The notes under the pieces: model-generated | What the model was told of the DNA's origin: nothing | Database searches by the model: none | Seen by the model: only the letters and a program-made list of their open reading frames with translations | Shown here: positions 7,876-16,178 of the stretch, in pieces | Position numbering within the stretch: the stretch's first letter is position 1 | How the letters are laid out: each line of letters starts with the position of its first letter | Made by a program: the position numbers and the translations under genes | Source: Subtercola sp. PAMC28395 | Lineage (GTDB): Bacteria > Actinomycetota > Actinomycetes > Actinomycetales > Microbacteriaceae | Direction of reading: 5' to 3' | Assembly: GCF_018889995.1 (NCBI RefSeq) | Contig: NZ_CP076547.1 | Span: forward strand, 620,001 to 684,000 | DNA length: 64,000 nucleotides

Positions 7876-8217
7876 ATGAGCATCCGATCCACTGGCAAGC
7901 GCCGCGCACTGGGAATCACTGCCGCCGTCGGCATCGGGAGCTTCGCCGTCACAGCGGTCGGCTCTGCGGTGCTCTGGACCGCGACCACCGCAGAGAAGGC
8001 GCAGGCGAGCGTCGCGCAGCCGGCCCAGACCTCGGCCCCGGCGGCCACCACCGCACCCGCCCCTGCCGCAACTGTCGCCCCCGGCACGGTGCAGCCCGCA
8101 CCTGCGCAAGCCGCACCCGCCCAGCCCGCTCCCGTGCAGCAGGCCCCCGTTCAGCAAGCGCCTGTGCAGCAGGCTCCCGTTCAGCAGGCCCCGCAAGCGA
8201 AATCCTCGGGCTCCTGA
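7876..8217 (+). CDS. Small membrane-anchored Ala/Pro/Gln-repeat protein
   Basis: 113 aa. A basic start (MSIRSTGKRR) and one hydrophobic helix (about 11-38) are followed by an extended Ala/Pro/Thr tail. The tail ends in four near-perfect PVQQA repeats. No FMN-binding SGAT motif is present, unlike the protein at 3530 whose linker it resembles. The start is ATG 7876 with GAGG 6 nt upstream; ATG 7864 in the same frame has no such site. It shares one base with the following ApbE gene. It may be a spacer or scaffold for extracytosolic redox proteins; the function is unknown. Confidence 0.7.
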   Translation: MSIRSTGKRRALGITAAVGIGSFAVTAVGSAVLWTATTAEKAQASVAQPAQTSAPAATTAPAPAATVAPGTVQPAPAQAAPAQPAPVQQAPVQQAPVQQAPVQQAPQAKSSGS

Positions 8218-9245
8218 TGCCGACGGCACACGCGGAATGGGAGCTCTGGAGTACCGGCGCCTCCGTCGTCGTCACAGACCCTGAACTGCTCGAGCAGGCC
8301 ACCGCCATCGTGCACGAGGTCACCGGCCTCGTCGACGACGCCTGCAGCAGGTTCCGTACCGACTCCGAGATCTCGCTCCTCGCCCCGATGCTCCCGGCGG
8401 GCACCGACGTCAGCGATACCCTCGCAGCGCTCGTCGCCGCAGCCCTCGACGCAGCCGAGCAGACCGATGGTGCGGTCGACCCGACACTCGGCAACGACCT
8501 CATCGCGCTCGGCTACGACACCGACATCGATCTCGTTCGTGCCCGCGATCGGGCCCGTGATCTGGATGCCCGCGGCGACGATGCCCACACAGCCCTGCCT
8601 GCGCCGGCCCCCTTCACGCCGGTCATCACGACCGTGACAACCGTGCGCACGCCGGGCTACAAGCGCGTCACCCTCACCGGCTCGCACCTCACCGTGCCGC
8701 AAGACCTCCTGCTCGACCTCGGCGCCACCGCGAAGGCCGTCGCTGCCGACGGCGCGGCCGCCCGCATTGCCGACGAACTCGGCTGTGGCGCCCTGGTCTG
8801 CCTCGGCGGCGACATCGCCACGGCAGGAACAGCTCCCGACGGCGGCTGGCAGATCGAAGTACAGGACCTGCCGGAAGACCCCCGCCAACAGGTCACCCTC
8901 GCCGGCGGCTTCGGCATGGCGACGTCGAGTACGCAGAAGCGCCGATGGGCGACCAACGGAAGCCAGGTACACCACATTCTCGACCCTCGGCTCGGGCTGC
9001 CCGTCGTCGCCGTCTGGCGCAGCGTGACGGTGGTCGCCGAAAGCTGCCTCGCAGCAAACGCCTTGAGCACGGCTGCGGTCGTGAAGGGCCAGGGTGCGAC
9101 CGAGTGGCTCACGGGCATCCATGCCGATGCACGGCTCATCGACCAGGCCGGCCGCACCATCACGACCGGCTCGTGGCCCGCCGCAGACGACGATGCACAG
9201 ACCGCACAGACCGCACAGACAGAAGAACTGGTGAACCATGGATGA
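8217..9245 (+). CDS. apbE: FAD:protein FMN transferase (ApbE family), copy 2
   Basis: 342 aa, longer than copy 1 and not closely similar to it. Core motifs are DLGATAKAVAAD, GGDIATAG, HHILDPRLGLPV and the C-terminal metal site ESCLAANALSTAA. There is no signal peptide or lipobox, so it is probably cytoplasmic unless exported by an unseen route. The extra C-terminal tail holds a TAQ repeat. It sits in an operon with two redox membrane/flavoprotein genes. Its target is not obvious: the neighbouring small protein lacks the usual acceptor motif, so it may act on the FMN protein at 3530 or on a distant gene product. Confidence 0.88.
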   Translation: MPTAHAEWELWSTGASVVVTDPELLEQATAIVHEVTGLVDDACSRFRTDSEISLLAPMLPAGTDVSDTLAALVAAALDAAEQTDGAVDPTLGNDLIALGYDTDIDLVRARDRARDLDARGDDAHTALPAPAPFTPVITTVTTVRTPGYKRVTLTGSHLTVPQDLLLDLGATAKAVAADGAAARIADELGCGALVCLGGDIATAGTAPDGGWQIEVQDLPEDPRQQVTLAGGFGMATSSTQKRRWATNGSQVHHILDPRLGLPVVAVWRSVTVVAESCLAANALSTAAVVKGQGATEWLTGIHADARLIDQAGRTITTGSWPAADDDAQTAQTAQTEELVNHG

Positions 9246-9792
9246 GGCACTCTGGGCTTTCGGCCGCGCCAGTGGCGTCGTCGCCCTCATCCTCTTCACG
9301 GCGTCGATCGTGCTCGGCATCATCACGCGATCGGGTCGTCTGCTACCGGGCCTGCCGCGCTTCTCGGTGACCCTGGTTCACCGCAACGTGTCGCTCGTGG
9401 GCAGCGTGTTCATTCTGCTGCACGTGGGCTCGCTGCTGCTCGACTCGTACGCCAAGCTCAACGTGACCGATATTCTCGTGCCGTTCATTGGCTCGTACAA
9501 GCCGTTCTGGCAGGGTCTCGGCACCGTGGCTGTCGACCTGCTGATCGCCATCATCGTCACCAGCCTGCTGCGGCAACGCCTCGGCGTGAAGGTGTTCAGG
9601 GCGGTGCACTGGTTCAGCTACGCCATGTGGCCGATCGCCATGGTTCACTCCATCGGCAACGGCACCGACGGCACCAGCAGCTGGTTCCTGCTGCTCGCCG
9701 CGGTCTGCACGCTGGCCGTGGGCACCGCCCTCATCTGGCGACTGTCGTCCCGTTTTGTCGAATCCGCCCGACTCCGCCAAGAAAGCGCCTGA
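9238..9792 (+). CDS. Ferric-reductase-like (cytochrome b-type) membrane protein
   Basis: 184 aa with five or six hydrophobic segments and no cytosolic flavin domain. Candidate haem ligands pair up on two helices: His in LVHRNVSLVG and ILLHVGSLL, and His in AVHWFSYAMWP and MVHSIGNG. This matches a stand-alone ferric-reductase-like transmembrane domain. It overlaps the ApbE gene by 8 bp and the NuoF-like gene by 1 bp. It could take electrons from the NuoF-like protein and ferredoxin encoded next and pass them outward. Confidence 0.82.
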   Translation: MDEALWAFGRASGVVALILFTASIVLGIITRSGRLLPGLPRFSVTLVHRNVSLVGSVFILLHVGSLLLDSYAKLNVTDILVPFIGSYKPFWQGLGTVAVDLLIAIIVTSLLRQRLGVKVFRAVHWFSYAMWPIAMVHSIGNGTDGTSSWFLLLAAVCTLAVGTALIWRLSSRFVESARLRQESA

Positions 9793-11042
9793 TGTCTGCC
9801 ACCCGCTCAGTGCCTGTCGTGCAGGCCGTCACGCCTCCCGCGACGACCAACCGTCTCTTCGTCGCCGGCGCCGCAGCCAGCCACGCTGCTCATCTGCGCA
9901 GCTACGGGCCGCTCGCCACCGAGACGATCACCAACACCCTGCTCGTGGCTCTCGAGGCGTCGGGGCTCACCGGCCGCGGCGGCGCCGGCTTCGCCACCTG
10001 GCGCAAGCTCGCCGCTGCCGACGAAGCCCGGGCAGACCGGGTACTGCGCAGCAGCCCGATCGTGATCGCCAACGGCGCTGAGGGCGAACCCCGCAGCACC
10101 AAAGACGCTACCCTGCTGCAGAATTCGCCCCACCTCGTGATCGACGGGCTGCTGGCGACCGCGTCAGCCATCAAGGCATCGCAGGTGTACCTCTATACCG
10201 TGGCCGAGAACTTTCGAGCAGTGCAGCACGCACTGAATGAGCGACCGGATGCCCGGCACATCGTGCTCGTCGAAGCCGCCGAATCGTTCATCTCCGGCGA
10301 GGCGAGCGCTGTGGTCAACGCCATCGAGAACGGCATCGCGCTGCCGACCGACCGCATCAGGCGACTCAGCGACTCGGGTCTCAAGAAGCGGCCCACGATC
10401 GTTCAGAACGTCGAGACACTCGCCCACATCGCCCTCATCGCGCGCTACGGGGCACGCTGGTTCCGCAGTATCGGCAGCGATCGTGACCCCGGCACCCGTC
10501 TCGTCACCGTGTCAGGAGACGTGCAGCACGAAGGCGTCACCGAGGTTGCGGGCGACACTCCTCTGCGTGACATTCTCGCCACGCGCGGGGTCGACCGCTC
10601 GAACGTTCTCGCCGTGCTCGTAGGGGGCTACCACGGCACCTGGGTCGCTGCAGACAACCTCGGAGTGGAACTCTCGGCTGCGGCGCTCGCCCCGCTCGGC
10701 GGGCACCCCGGCGCCGGAGTTCTTTATGTTCTGAGCAAGCAGCGCTGCGGGCTCCAGGCGACCGCCGACATCGTGCAGTACCTGGCGAACGAGTCCGCGC
10801 GCCAGTGCGGGCCATGCATGTTCGGGCTGCCCGCCATGGCAGGCGTATTGACCCGCATCGCCTCCGGGCATCGGGACCCCAACCTGCGACGGGAGCTCCG
10901 TGAGCTCAGCGACACGGTCGCCGGCCGCGGTTCATGCCACCACCCCGACGGCACGGCCCGTCTCGCGTTGAGTGCGCTGTCGGTGTTCGCCGACGACGCC
11001 AACCACCACCTGTCGGGTCGCTGCACCCGGCAGTCACGCTAG
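9792..11042 (+). CDS. NuoF-like NADH-binding flavoprotein (SLBB and Fe-S region)
   Basis: 416 aa from ATG 9792, which overlaps the previous stop by one base. The FMN/NADH site is seen as GRGGAGFATWRKL (61-73) and NGAEGEPRSTKD. A SLBB-like domain (about 235-310) and an Fe-S helical region follow. In the cluster motif, CGPC (Cys339, Cys342) and Cys382 remain, but the usual CGxCxPC is shortened so one of four cysteines is missing; Cys at about 319 could substitute. It probably oxidises NAD(P)H and feeds the ferredoxin and the membrane cytochrome encoded beside it. Confidence 0.8.
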   Translation: MSATRSVPVVQAVTPPATTNRLFVAGAAASHAAHLRSYGPLATETITNTLLVALEASGLTGRGGAGFATWRKLAAADEARADRVLRSSPIVIANGAEGEPRSTKDATLLQNSPHLVIDGLLATASAIKASQVYLYTVAENFRAVQHALNERPDARHIVLVEAAESFISGEASAVVNAIENGIALPTDRIRRLSDSGLKKRPTIVQNVETLAHIALIARYGARWFRSIGSDRDPGTRLVTVSGDVQHEGVTEVAGDTPLRDILATRGVDRSNVLAVLVGGYHGTWVAADNLGVELSAAALAPLGGHPGAGVLYVLSKQRCGLQATADIVQYLANESARQCGPCMFGLPAMAGVLTRIASGHRDPNLRRELRELSDTVAGRGSCHHPDGTARLALSALSVFADDANHHLSGRCTRQSR

Positions 11043-11060
11043 AAGAAGGGAACGACGATC

Positions 11061-11330
11061 ATGGCCGCACGAACACTCGGCTCGACCGGAACACGCCCTC
11101 CTGCCGCCCGGCTGCACATCGACTGGACCAGGTGCGACGGCCGCGGGCTCTGCACAGAGCTTCTCCCCCGCGAGCTGACGCGCGATCGCTGGGGCTACCC
11201 GCTGGCGACGAAATCGGCTTCGCGGTCAGACGTCGGAATCGGCGAGAGCAGTCTCGACGCCGCCAACGACGCAGTGGCGCTCTGCCCCAAGCTCGCCCTG
11301 ACACTCATCCCCACCGGCAAGACCGGCTGA
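11061..11330 (+). CDS. Small ferredoxin, 3-cysteine type
   Basis: 89 aa. Cysteines at 25, 31 and 75 give C-x5-C-x43-C-P, the pattern of single-cluster [3Fe-4S] ferredoxins. It follows the NuoF-like gene after 18 bases, with GAAGGGAACGACG as leader. It is the natural electron carrier between the NuoF-like protein and the membrane component. The cluster type is inferred from the cysteine pattern. Confidence 0.82.
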   Translation: MAARTLGSTGTRPPAARLHIDWTRCDGRGLCTELLPRELTRDRWGYPLATKSASRSDVGIGESSLDAANDAVALCPKLALTLIPTGKTG

Positions 11331-11354
11331 CAAGCGCAGTAGCTCAGCCAGAGA

Positions 11355-11810
11355 TCAGGGCTTGGCGACCATCAGCACGGTGATGACCACGAGCAGCAGC
11401 GTCGAGATGCCCGAGCCCATGGCGATGCGCGAGTACCCCGCCGGCTTGGCGGCGGCGACTACTGTGCCGTCGCCTGCGACTGCGGGGGCCTCGCCCGCAA
11501 TTCGCAGCGCCGGAACGACGACGAACATGGTCAGCACGAACGCGACGACGTAGAGCACGATCGAGAGCCACACCCAGGTGTCAGAGAACGAGAAGTTGTC
11601 TGTGGGGTCGCTCATGCCGAGCGCGCCGAAGCCGAGCACGACGATGATCAGCGAGAGCCAGCTGAGCAGCGAAGTCGACTTCGCAAGACTGGCCGCCTGG
11701 ACGGTGTTGCCCTCACGGACTGCGCGAAGCCCCACCATGGGCAGAATGGCCAGCGGCCCGGCGATGAAGACGGCGGCGACAACGTGCAGGGTCATGAAGA
11801 TGATTGACAT
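11355..11810 (-). CDS. Four-helix integral membrane protein (DUF2269-like)
   Basis: 151 aa with hydrophobic segments at about 5-28, 45-66, 78-102 and 128-149. It begins MTLHVVAAVFIAGPLAILPM and resembles small predicted membrane proteins of the DUF2269 type. An early His sits in the first helix. It converges with the ferredoxin gene and is followed on the same strand by no obvious partner. Function unknown. Confidence 0.65.
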   Translation of the reverse strand: MSIIFMTLHVVAAVFIAGPLAILPMVGLRAVREGNTVQAASLAKSTSLLSWLSLIIVVLGFGALGMSDPTDNFSFSDTWVWLSIVLYVVAFVLTMFVVVPALRIAGEAPAVAGDGTVVAAAKPAGYSRIAMGSGISTLLLVVITVLMVAKP

Positions 11811-11833
11811 GTTCGAACCTTATCGCCACGCCG

Positions 11834-14002
11834 CTAGGCGCGTCCAACAACCACGCCATCGGCATCCACGTCGAGGTCGCCGAGCGGTGATCCCGCGAAT
11901 CGCAGGCCCTCCACATGAAGAGTGCCGGCAACGACAGGAATGATCGGCCGAACAGCAAGCGAACCACCCTGCGCGTCGGGCTCGAGCCCGAGAGCCGAAG
12001 CGAGCACGCTGACCGCCGCAGCCGCGGACCAGGCCTGCGGCCGGCACGCAGCCGGATACGCGACCGGGCTCCCGACATCGACCAGCGCGTCGCCGGAGTG
12101 CAGCTCGGGCATCCGGTAGTCGAACCCCGCAGCCGCGGCGAGGAGGCCCTCGATCAGCACCGCCGCCTCAGCAGTGAACCCCTGGCGCACCAGGCCCGAA
12201 ATTGCGATGGTGGTGTCATGCGTCCACACCGACCCGCCGTGGTAGCTGAGCGGCCAGAACCCGGCCGAGTCTGCCGACATCGTGCGCAGGCCGAAACCTG
12301 AGCTGAGGTCGGGTGAGACCAGCCGGCGTGCGATGAGGCCCGCCCGGGCATCCGGAATCAGGCCTGTGCCGAGCAGATGACCGATGTTGCTCGTCACCGT
12401 GTCGACACGCTGCTTGTTGACGTCGAGCGCCACAGCCGGGTACGCGCCGTCGGGGTCGTCGATCCAGAACGCGGCGTCGAAGCGGGCCTTCAGAGCGTCG
12501 GCCCAGTCGAGCCATGGGCTGGCGTCGTGGCCGAAGTGCTGAAGCAGTGCGGCACCGCCGACAGCAGCCTCATAGGCGTAGGCCTGCACCTCGCAGAGCG
12601 CGATCGGGCCCTCGGCCAGAGAACCGTCACGCCACTGGATCGAGTCGCCCGAATCCTTCCAGCCCTGGTTCGCCAGGCCGTGACCGGTGGTGTCGACGTA
12701 CTCGAGAAAGCCGTCGCCGTCGCTGTCGCCGTAGTCGCGCATCCACTCGAGGGCGGCGACGAGGTTCGGTAGCAACGCCTCGACCTCGGCGTCGGCGAGC
12801 CCCCACTTCCAGGCGTCGTGCAGCAGCACGATCCACAGAGGGGTGGCATCGACCGTGCCGAAATACAGGGGTGGCAGAGAGACGTCTTCGCCCGGAATGT
12901 TCAGCACCCCCGGGCGCAGTTCGTGCATGATCTTGCCCGGCTGTTCTGCCGTGTCGGCCACCTCTGCCGTTCCCTGCAGGGCCGCCAGCACACGGAGCGT
13001 CGATGCCGCGAGCTCGGTGCCGAACGGCAGCATGAAGCGCGCCGCCCAGATCGAATCACGGCCGAAGAGCGTGAAGAACCACGGTGCACCGGCTGCCAGA
13101 AACGGCTCATCGGGAAGCGCCTTCGTCACCATGCGCAGGCCGTGCACGTCGTCGAGCGCGCGCATGACCCAGTTGGCAAGCCTGCTGTCACCGCTCCGGA
13201 TGACCGGCAGCACCCCCTCGGAACCCGCAGTCACTTCGCCTGTGCCTTCGACCACCGCTGCCTCGTCGACGACGTCGACCGACCAGCTGAGAGCGACAGA
13301 GCCGTGTGCCGGCAGTCGGATCGACCATTGGAGTGTGAGCGAGTCATCGCCCGGCACCGTGATCGACGCGTCATCGGCACCCTCACTGAGTATTCGGACC
13401 CGGGCCGTGATACTCCCGGAGGTGAGGACGACCGGCGTGCTCCACCCCTCGACGCCCGAACCGGTGCCGCCGTGCTCTGCGTCGTTGGGCTCTGCGTTTC
13501 GTGGCTGCTGACCGTTTGGTGCGGCCCCACCTCCGCCGTCTCCGGTCCGACTGATCGAGTACTTCGAGCCCTCGCCCGAAATGCCTGCCTTCACCAGCTG
13601 GATCTCGCTGAAATCGGGTATGAGGTCAATCCGGATGACGGTCTGTATCTCCGCCGCACGCGCCGAGGTGAGCGTGAGCGTCTCCCTGAGGGTGCCGTCG
13701 CCGATCACGCGGGCGCGGTCGAGCCTGACTCGAGGGTCGGCCCCTGGGCCGTCGAGTCGTCGGAGGAGTGAGACGAACGACGCGGCGCCAGCGCGGCGCA
13801 GGTGTTGCGCGATGGGCTCCGGCACCTCGCCACCGACGGTGAGCGAGATCGAGGAGAAGACCCGTGACTCCGAGTGGTAGAAGCCGTGGATCGGCTTGCT
13901 GCCGACCTCACCATCGGAGCTCGACCACAACTGGGTGGGTGCACTCAGCAGAACGAGGTCGTCGTTGAGCAGGGGCTGGAGTGAAGCGGCTTGTGCGGGA
14001 AT
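11834..14002 (-). CDS. Amylo-alpha-1,6-glucosidase / glycogen debranching-type glycoside hydrolase
   Basis: About 722 aa. The N-terminal beta domain (NDDLVLLSAPTQLWSSSDG onward) is the glycogen-debranching N-terminal fold. The C-terminal (alpha/alpha)6 region has GAPWFFTLFGRDSIWAARF, GLANQGWKDSGDSI and the acidic WTHDTTIAI block. It hydrolyses alpha-glucosidic branches or related oligosaccharides. The frame has no ATG or GTG near the N-terminus. TTG 13930 would cut into the first domain, whereas ATT 14002 sits 8 nt after AAGGAG, so I take ATT as the likely start with low certainty. It lies downstream of the MalEFG-type importer on the same strand. Confidence 0.8.
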   Translation of the reverse strand: MPAQAASLQPLLNDDLVLLSAPTQLWSSSDGEVGSKPIHGFYHSESRVFSSISLTVGGEVPEPIAQHLRRAGAASFVSLLRRLDGPGADPRVRLDRARVIGDGTLRETLTLTSARAAEIQTVIRIDLIPDFSEIQLVKAGISGEGSKYSISRTGDGGGGAAPNGQQPRNAEPNDAEHGGTGSGVEGWSTPVVLTSGSITARVRILSEGADDASITVPGDDSLTLQWSIRLPAHGSVALSWSVDVVDEAAVVEGTGEVTAGSEGVLPVIRSGDSRLANWVMRALDDVHGLRMVTKALPDEPFLAAGAPWFFTLFGRDSIWAARFMLPFGTELAASTLRVLAALQGTAEVADTAEQPGKIMHELRPGVLNIPGEDVSLPPLYFGTVDATPLWIVLLHDAWKWGLADAEVEALLPNLVAALEWMRDYGDSDGDGFLEYVDTTGHGLANQGWKDSGDSIQWRDGSLAEGPIALCEVQAYAYEAAVGGAALLQHFGHDASPWLDWADALKARFDAAFWIDDPDGAYPAVALDVNKQRVDTVTSNIGHLLGTGLIPDARAGLIARRLVSPDLSSGFGLRTMSADSAGFWPLSYHGGSVWTHDTTIAISGLVRQGFTAEAAVLIEGLLAAAAGFDYRMPELHSGDALVDVGSPVAYPAACRPQAWSAAAAVSVLASALGLEPDAQGGSLAVRPIIPVVAGTLHVEGLRFAGSPLGDLDVDADGVVVGRA

Positions 14003-14124
14003 GAGAGCGTCTCCTTCAGGGAACGGCTGTTCTGATGCGGCGGGAATCGTCTGGGTGGCGGCAGAAATCGGCGCGCGCGGCGTGCGGGGGGGCTCGTGCG
14101 CAGCCCGCCAGGGTCGGCGCTACC

Positions 14125-15027
14125 TCACTCCTTCACCGCGCCGTCGCTGGCATTGAGGATGCGCTTCTGGAAGATGAAGAAGACGATCGCCACCGGGATG
14201 GTCATGACCGCGGCCGCGGCGAGCTTGAGCGGGTACTGCGAACCCTGGCTGAGCTGCCCGCTTGCAAGGGAGGCCACACCCTTCGTCAGAGTGGTGAGGG
14301 CCGGGGACTGCGTCGACACGATGAAGTGCGTCAGTTCGTTCCACGACCCCTGGAACGACAGGATGATGATGGTGATGAGCGCCGGCCGCGCCATGGGAAG
14401 AACGATCGACCAGAACGTTCGGAAGACACCGGCGCCGTCGATCTTCGCCTGCTCCTCGACGCTCGGCGGGATCGATTCGAAGAAGCTCTTCATGATGAAG
14501 ACGCCGGCCGCGTCGGCCAACAAGGGAATGATCATGCCCGAATACGAGTCGTACATGCCGAGCTGGTTGATGACGAGGAACTTCGGAATCAGCAGAACGA
14601 CGCCCGGCACGCTCATCACGGCGATGAGCCCCAGAAAGACGAGGTTGCGACCGCGGAAACGGAGCCGTGCGAGGGCGTAACCCGCGAGCGAATCGAAGAA
14701 CACCCGGCCCGCCGTGACGAAGAGGGTCACGACGACCGAATTCTTGAACCAGACGGGGAAGTCCGAGCTGAGAAATAGTCGCTCGTAGGCAGCCGTCGTG
14801 AACGTCTGCGGCACAAGCGAGAGCGGGTTGGCCGCGGCTTCGGCGTCGGTCTTGAACGAGGTCGCGACGTTGATCAGGAACGGGAAGATGTAGACGACCG
14901 CAATCGCGATCAGAATGGCGAAGACCACCGACCGCGCGATCAGCTCCTTGCGACCCGGGCCTGAGCGGCGGCGCCGCGGAGCCTTCTGCGCCACTGCGGG
15001 AATGCTCGGGGCGACAGCTGCACTCAT
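14125..15027 (-). CDS. Carbohydrate ABC transporter permease, MalG type
   Basis: 300 aa, six membrane segments. The EAA loop is EEQAKIDGAGVFRTFWSIVLPMARPAL, which contacts the ATPase. The start is ATG 15027, which overlaps the stop of the MalF-type gene by one base; the open frame upstream is not used. There is no ATPase gene in this operon, as is common in actinobacteria where one shared ATPase (MsiK-like) serves several importers. Confidence 0.92.
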   Translation of the reverse strand: MSAAVAPSIPAVAQKAPRRRRSGPGRKELIARSVVFAILIAIAVVYIFPFLINVATSFKTDAEAAANPLSLVPQTFTTAAYERLFLSSDFPVWFKNSVVVTLFVTAGRVFFDSLAGYALARLRFRGRNLVFLGLIAVMSVPGVVLLIPKFLVINQLGMYDSYSGMIIPLLADAAGVFIMKSFFESIPPSVEEQAKIDGAGVFRTFWSIVLPMARPALITIIILSFQGSWNELTHFIVSTQSPALTTLTKGVASLASGQLSQGSQYPLKLAAAAVMTIPVAIVFFIFQKRILNASDGAVKE

Positions 15028-16178
15028 CAGCGAACCTCGTCTTTCTTCTCGGCGACGGCGGCAACGGCTGCAGCCGAGGAATTCGTCTCTGATGCTGCAG
15101 GGAGGTAGGCCCGCATGCGTCGCCTGGAGACGCCGCGCTCGCGCAGCACCCACCGTTGAACCAGCGTCAGAACGACGATGATGACGAAGAGCATGAACGC
15201 GATCGCCGAACCCTTGCCCCACTCCTGGTTGCTGAAAGCAGAGGTATAGGAGAGGTACGCCGGGGTGACAGTGGTCTTGCCGGGGCCACCCTGTGTGCCG
15301 GTGTAGATCTGGTCGAACACCTGCCAGGTGCCGATGAGCCCCAGAGTGAGCACGGTGAAGAGCACGGGTCGCAATTGCGGCAGGGTCACCCGCCAGAAAC
15401 GCTGCCAGCCGTTCGCGCCATCCATCATTGCCGCCTCCTGCGTCTCACCACTGAGGTTCTGCAGTGCTGCAATGAAGAGCAGCATGAACGTTCCGCTGGT
15501 GGTGAAGATCGCCATCAGAATGAAGGCCGTCATCGCAACAGACGGGCCAGACAGCCAGTCCCAGTAGGAGACGCCCAGCGCCGTGTTGTCGGTCAGCACG
15601 GCGGGGCCCGAGGTCACGCCGAACAGCGCGAGAAAGTTGTGCACGATTCCCGACGGGTCTGCGAACCAGTTGGGCCCGTTGACCCCCAGGTAGGAGAGCA
15701 GCTTGTTGACGGCACCGGTGGCTCCGAACAGGAACAGCCAGAGCACGGTGATGGCAACCGAGCTCGTCACCGAAGGAAAGTAGAAGGCGGTGCGAAAGAA
15801 ACCCCGGCCGCGCAGGATGGCCCGGTTGACCATGACCGCGAGGAAGAGCGAGACCGCCGTCTGCAGGGGCACGACCAGCAGCACGTACCAGGCATTGTTG
15901 CGCAGCGAGATGCCGAAGTCCCGCTCTGCGAGCCCGCCACCACCGAGCAGGTCCTGGTAGTTATTGAACCCGATGAAGCTGACATCGCCCGAGAAGGGGC
16001 TGCCCCTGCCAGACCAGTCAGAGAAGCTGACCCAGAGCGCCATACCGACAGGCACCACGAGGAAGAGGCCGAGAATGACGATGATCGGCAGAGTGAAGAG
16101 CCACCCGGCCACCCCTTCGCGCCCCGCGATTGCGGCGCGACGCGAAGTGGTGGCCTTCGACCCGGAGGTGACGGACAT
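15027..16178 (-). CDS. Carbohydrate ABC transporter permease, MalF type
   Basis: 383 aa with six predicted membrane segments and an enlarged loop between the early helices. The EAA motif is ETQEAAMMDGANGWQRFWRVTLP. The C-terminal tail is Ala/Glu-rich. It is translationally coupled to both neighbours (shared bases at 16178 and 15027) and forms the channel with the MalG-type protein. Substrate not identifiable from sequence; the linked debranching enzyme points to alpha-glucan oligosaccharides. Confidence 0.92.
   Translation of the reverse strand: MSVTSGSKATTSRRAAIAGREGVAGWLFTLPIIVILGLFLVVPVGMALWVSFSDWSGRGSPFSGDVSFIGFNNYQDLLGGGGLAERDFGISLRNNAWYVLLVVPLQTAVSLFLAVMVNRAILRGRGFFRTAFYFPSVTSSVAITVLWLFLFGATGAVNKLLSYLGVNGPNWFADPSGIVHNFLALFGVTSGPAVLTDNTALGVSYWDWLSGPSVAMTAFILMAIFTTSGTFMLLFIAALQNLSGETQEAAMMDGANGWQRFWRVTLPQLRPVLFTVLTLGLIGTWQVFDQIYTGTQGGPGKTTVTPAYLSYTSAFSNQEWGKGSAIAFMLFVIIVVLTLVQRWVLRERGVSRRRMRAYLPAASETNSSAAAVAAVAEKKDEVR

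Noticed and set aside
12818-13771. A 317-codon plus-strand open frame inside the debranching enzyme gene
   Set aside because: Antisense to a well supported glycoside hydrolase; no domain and no start signal.
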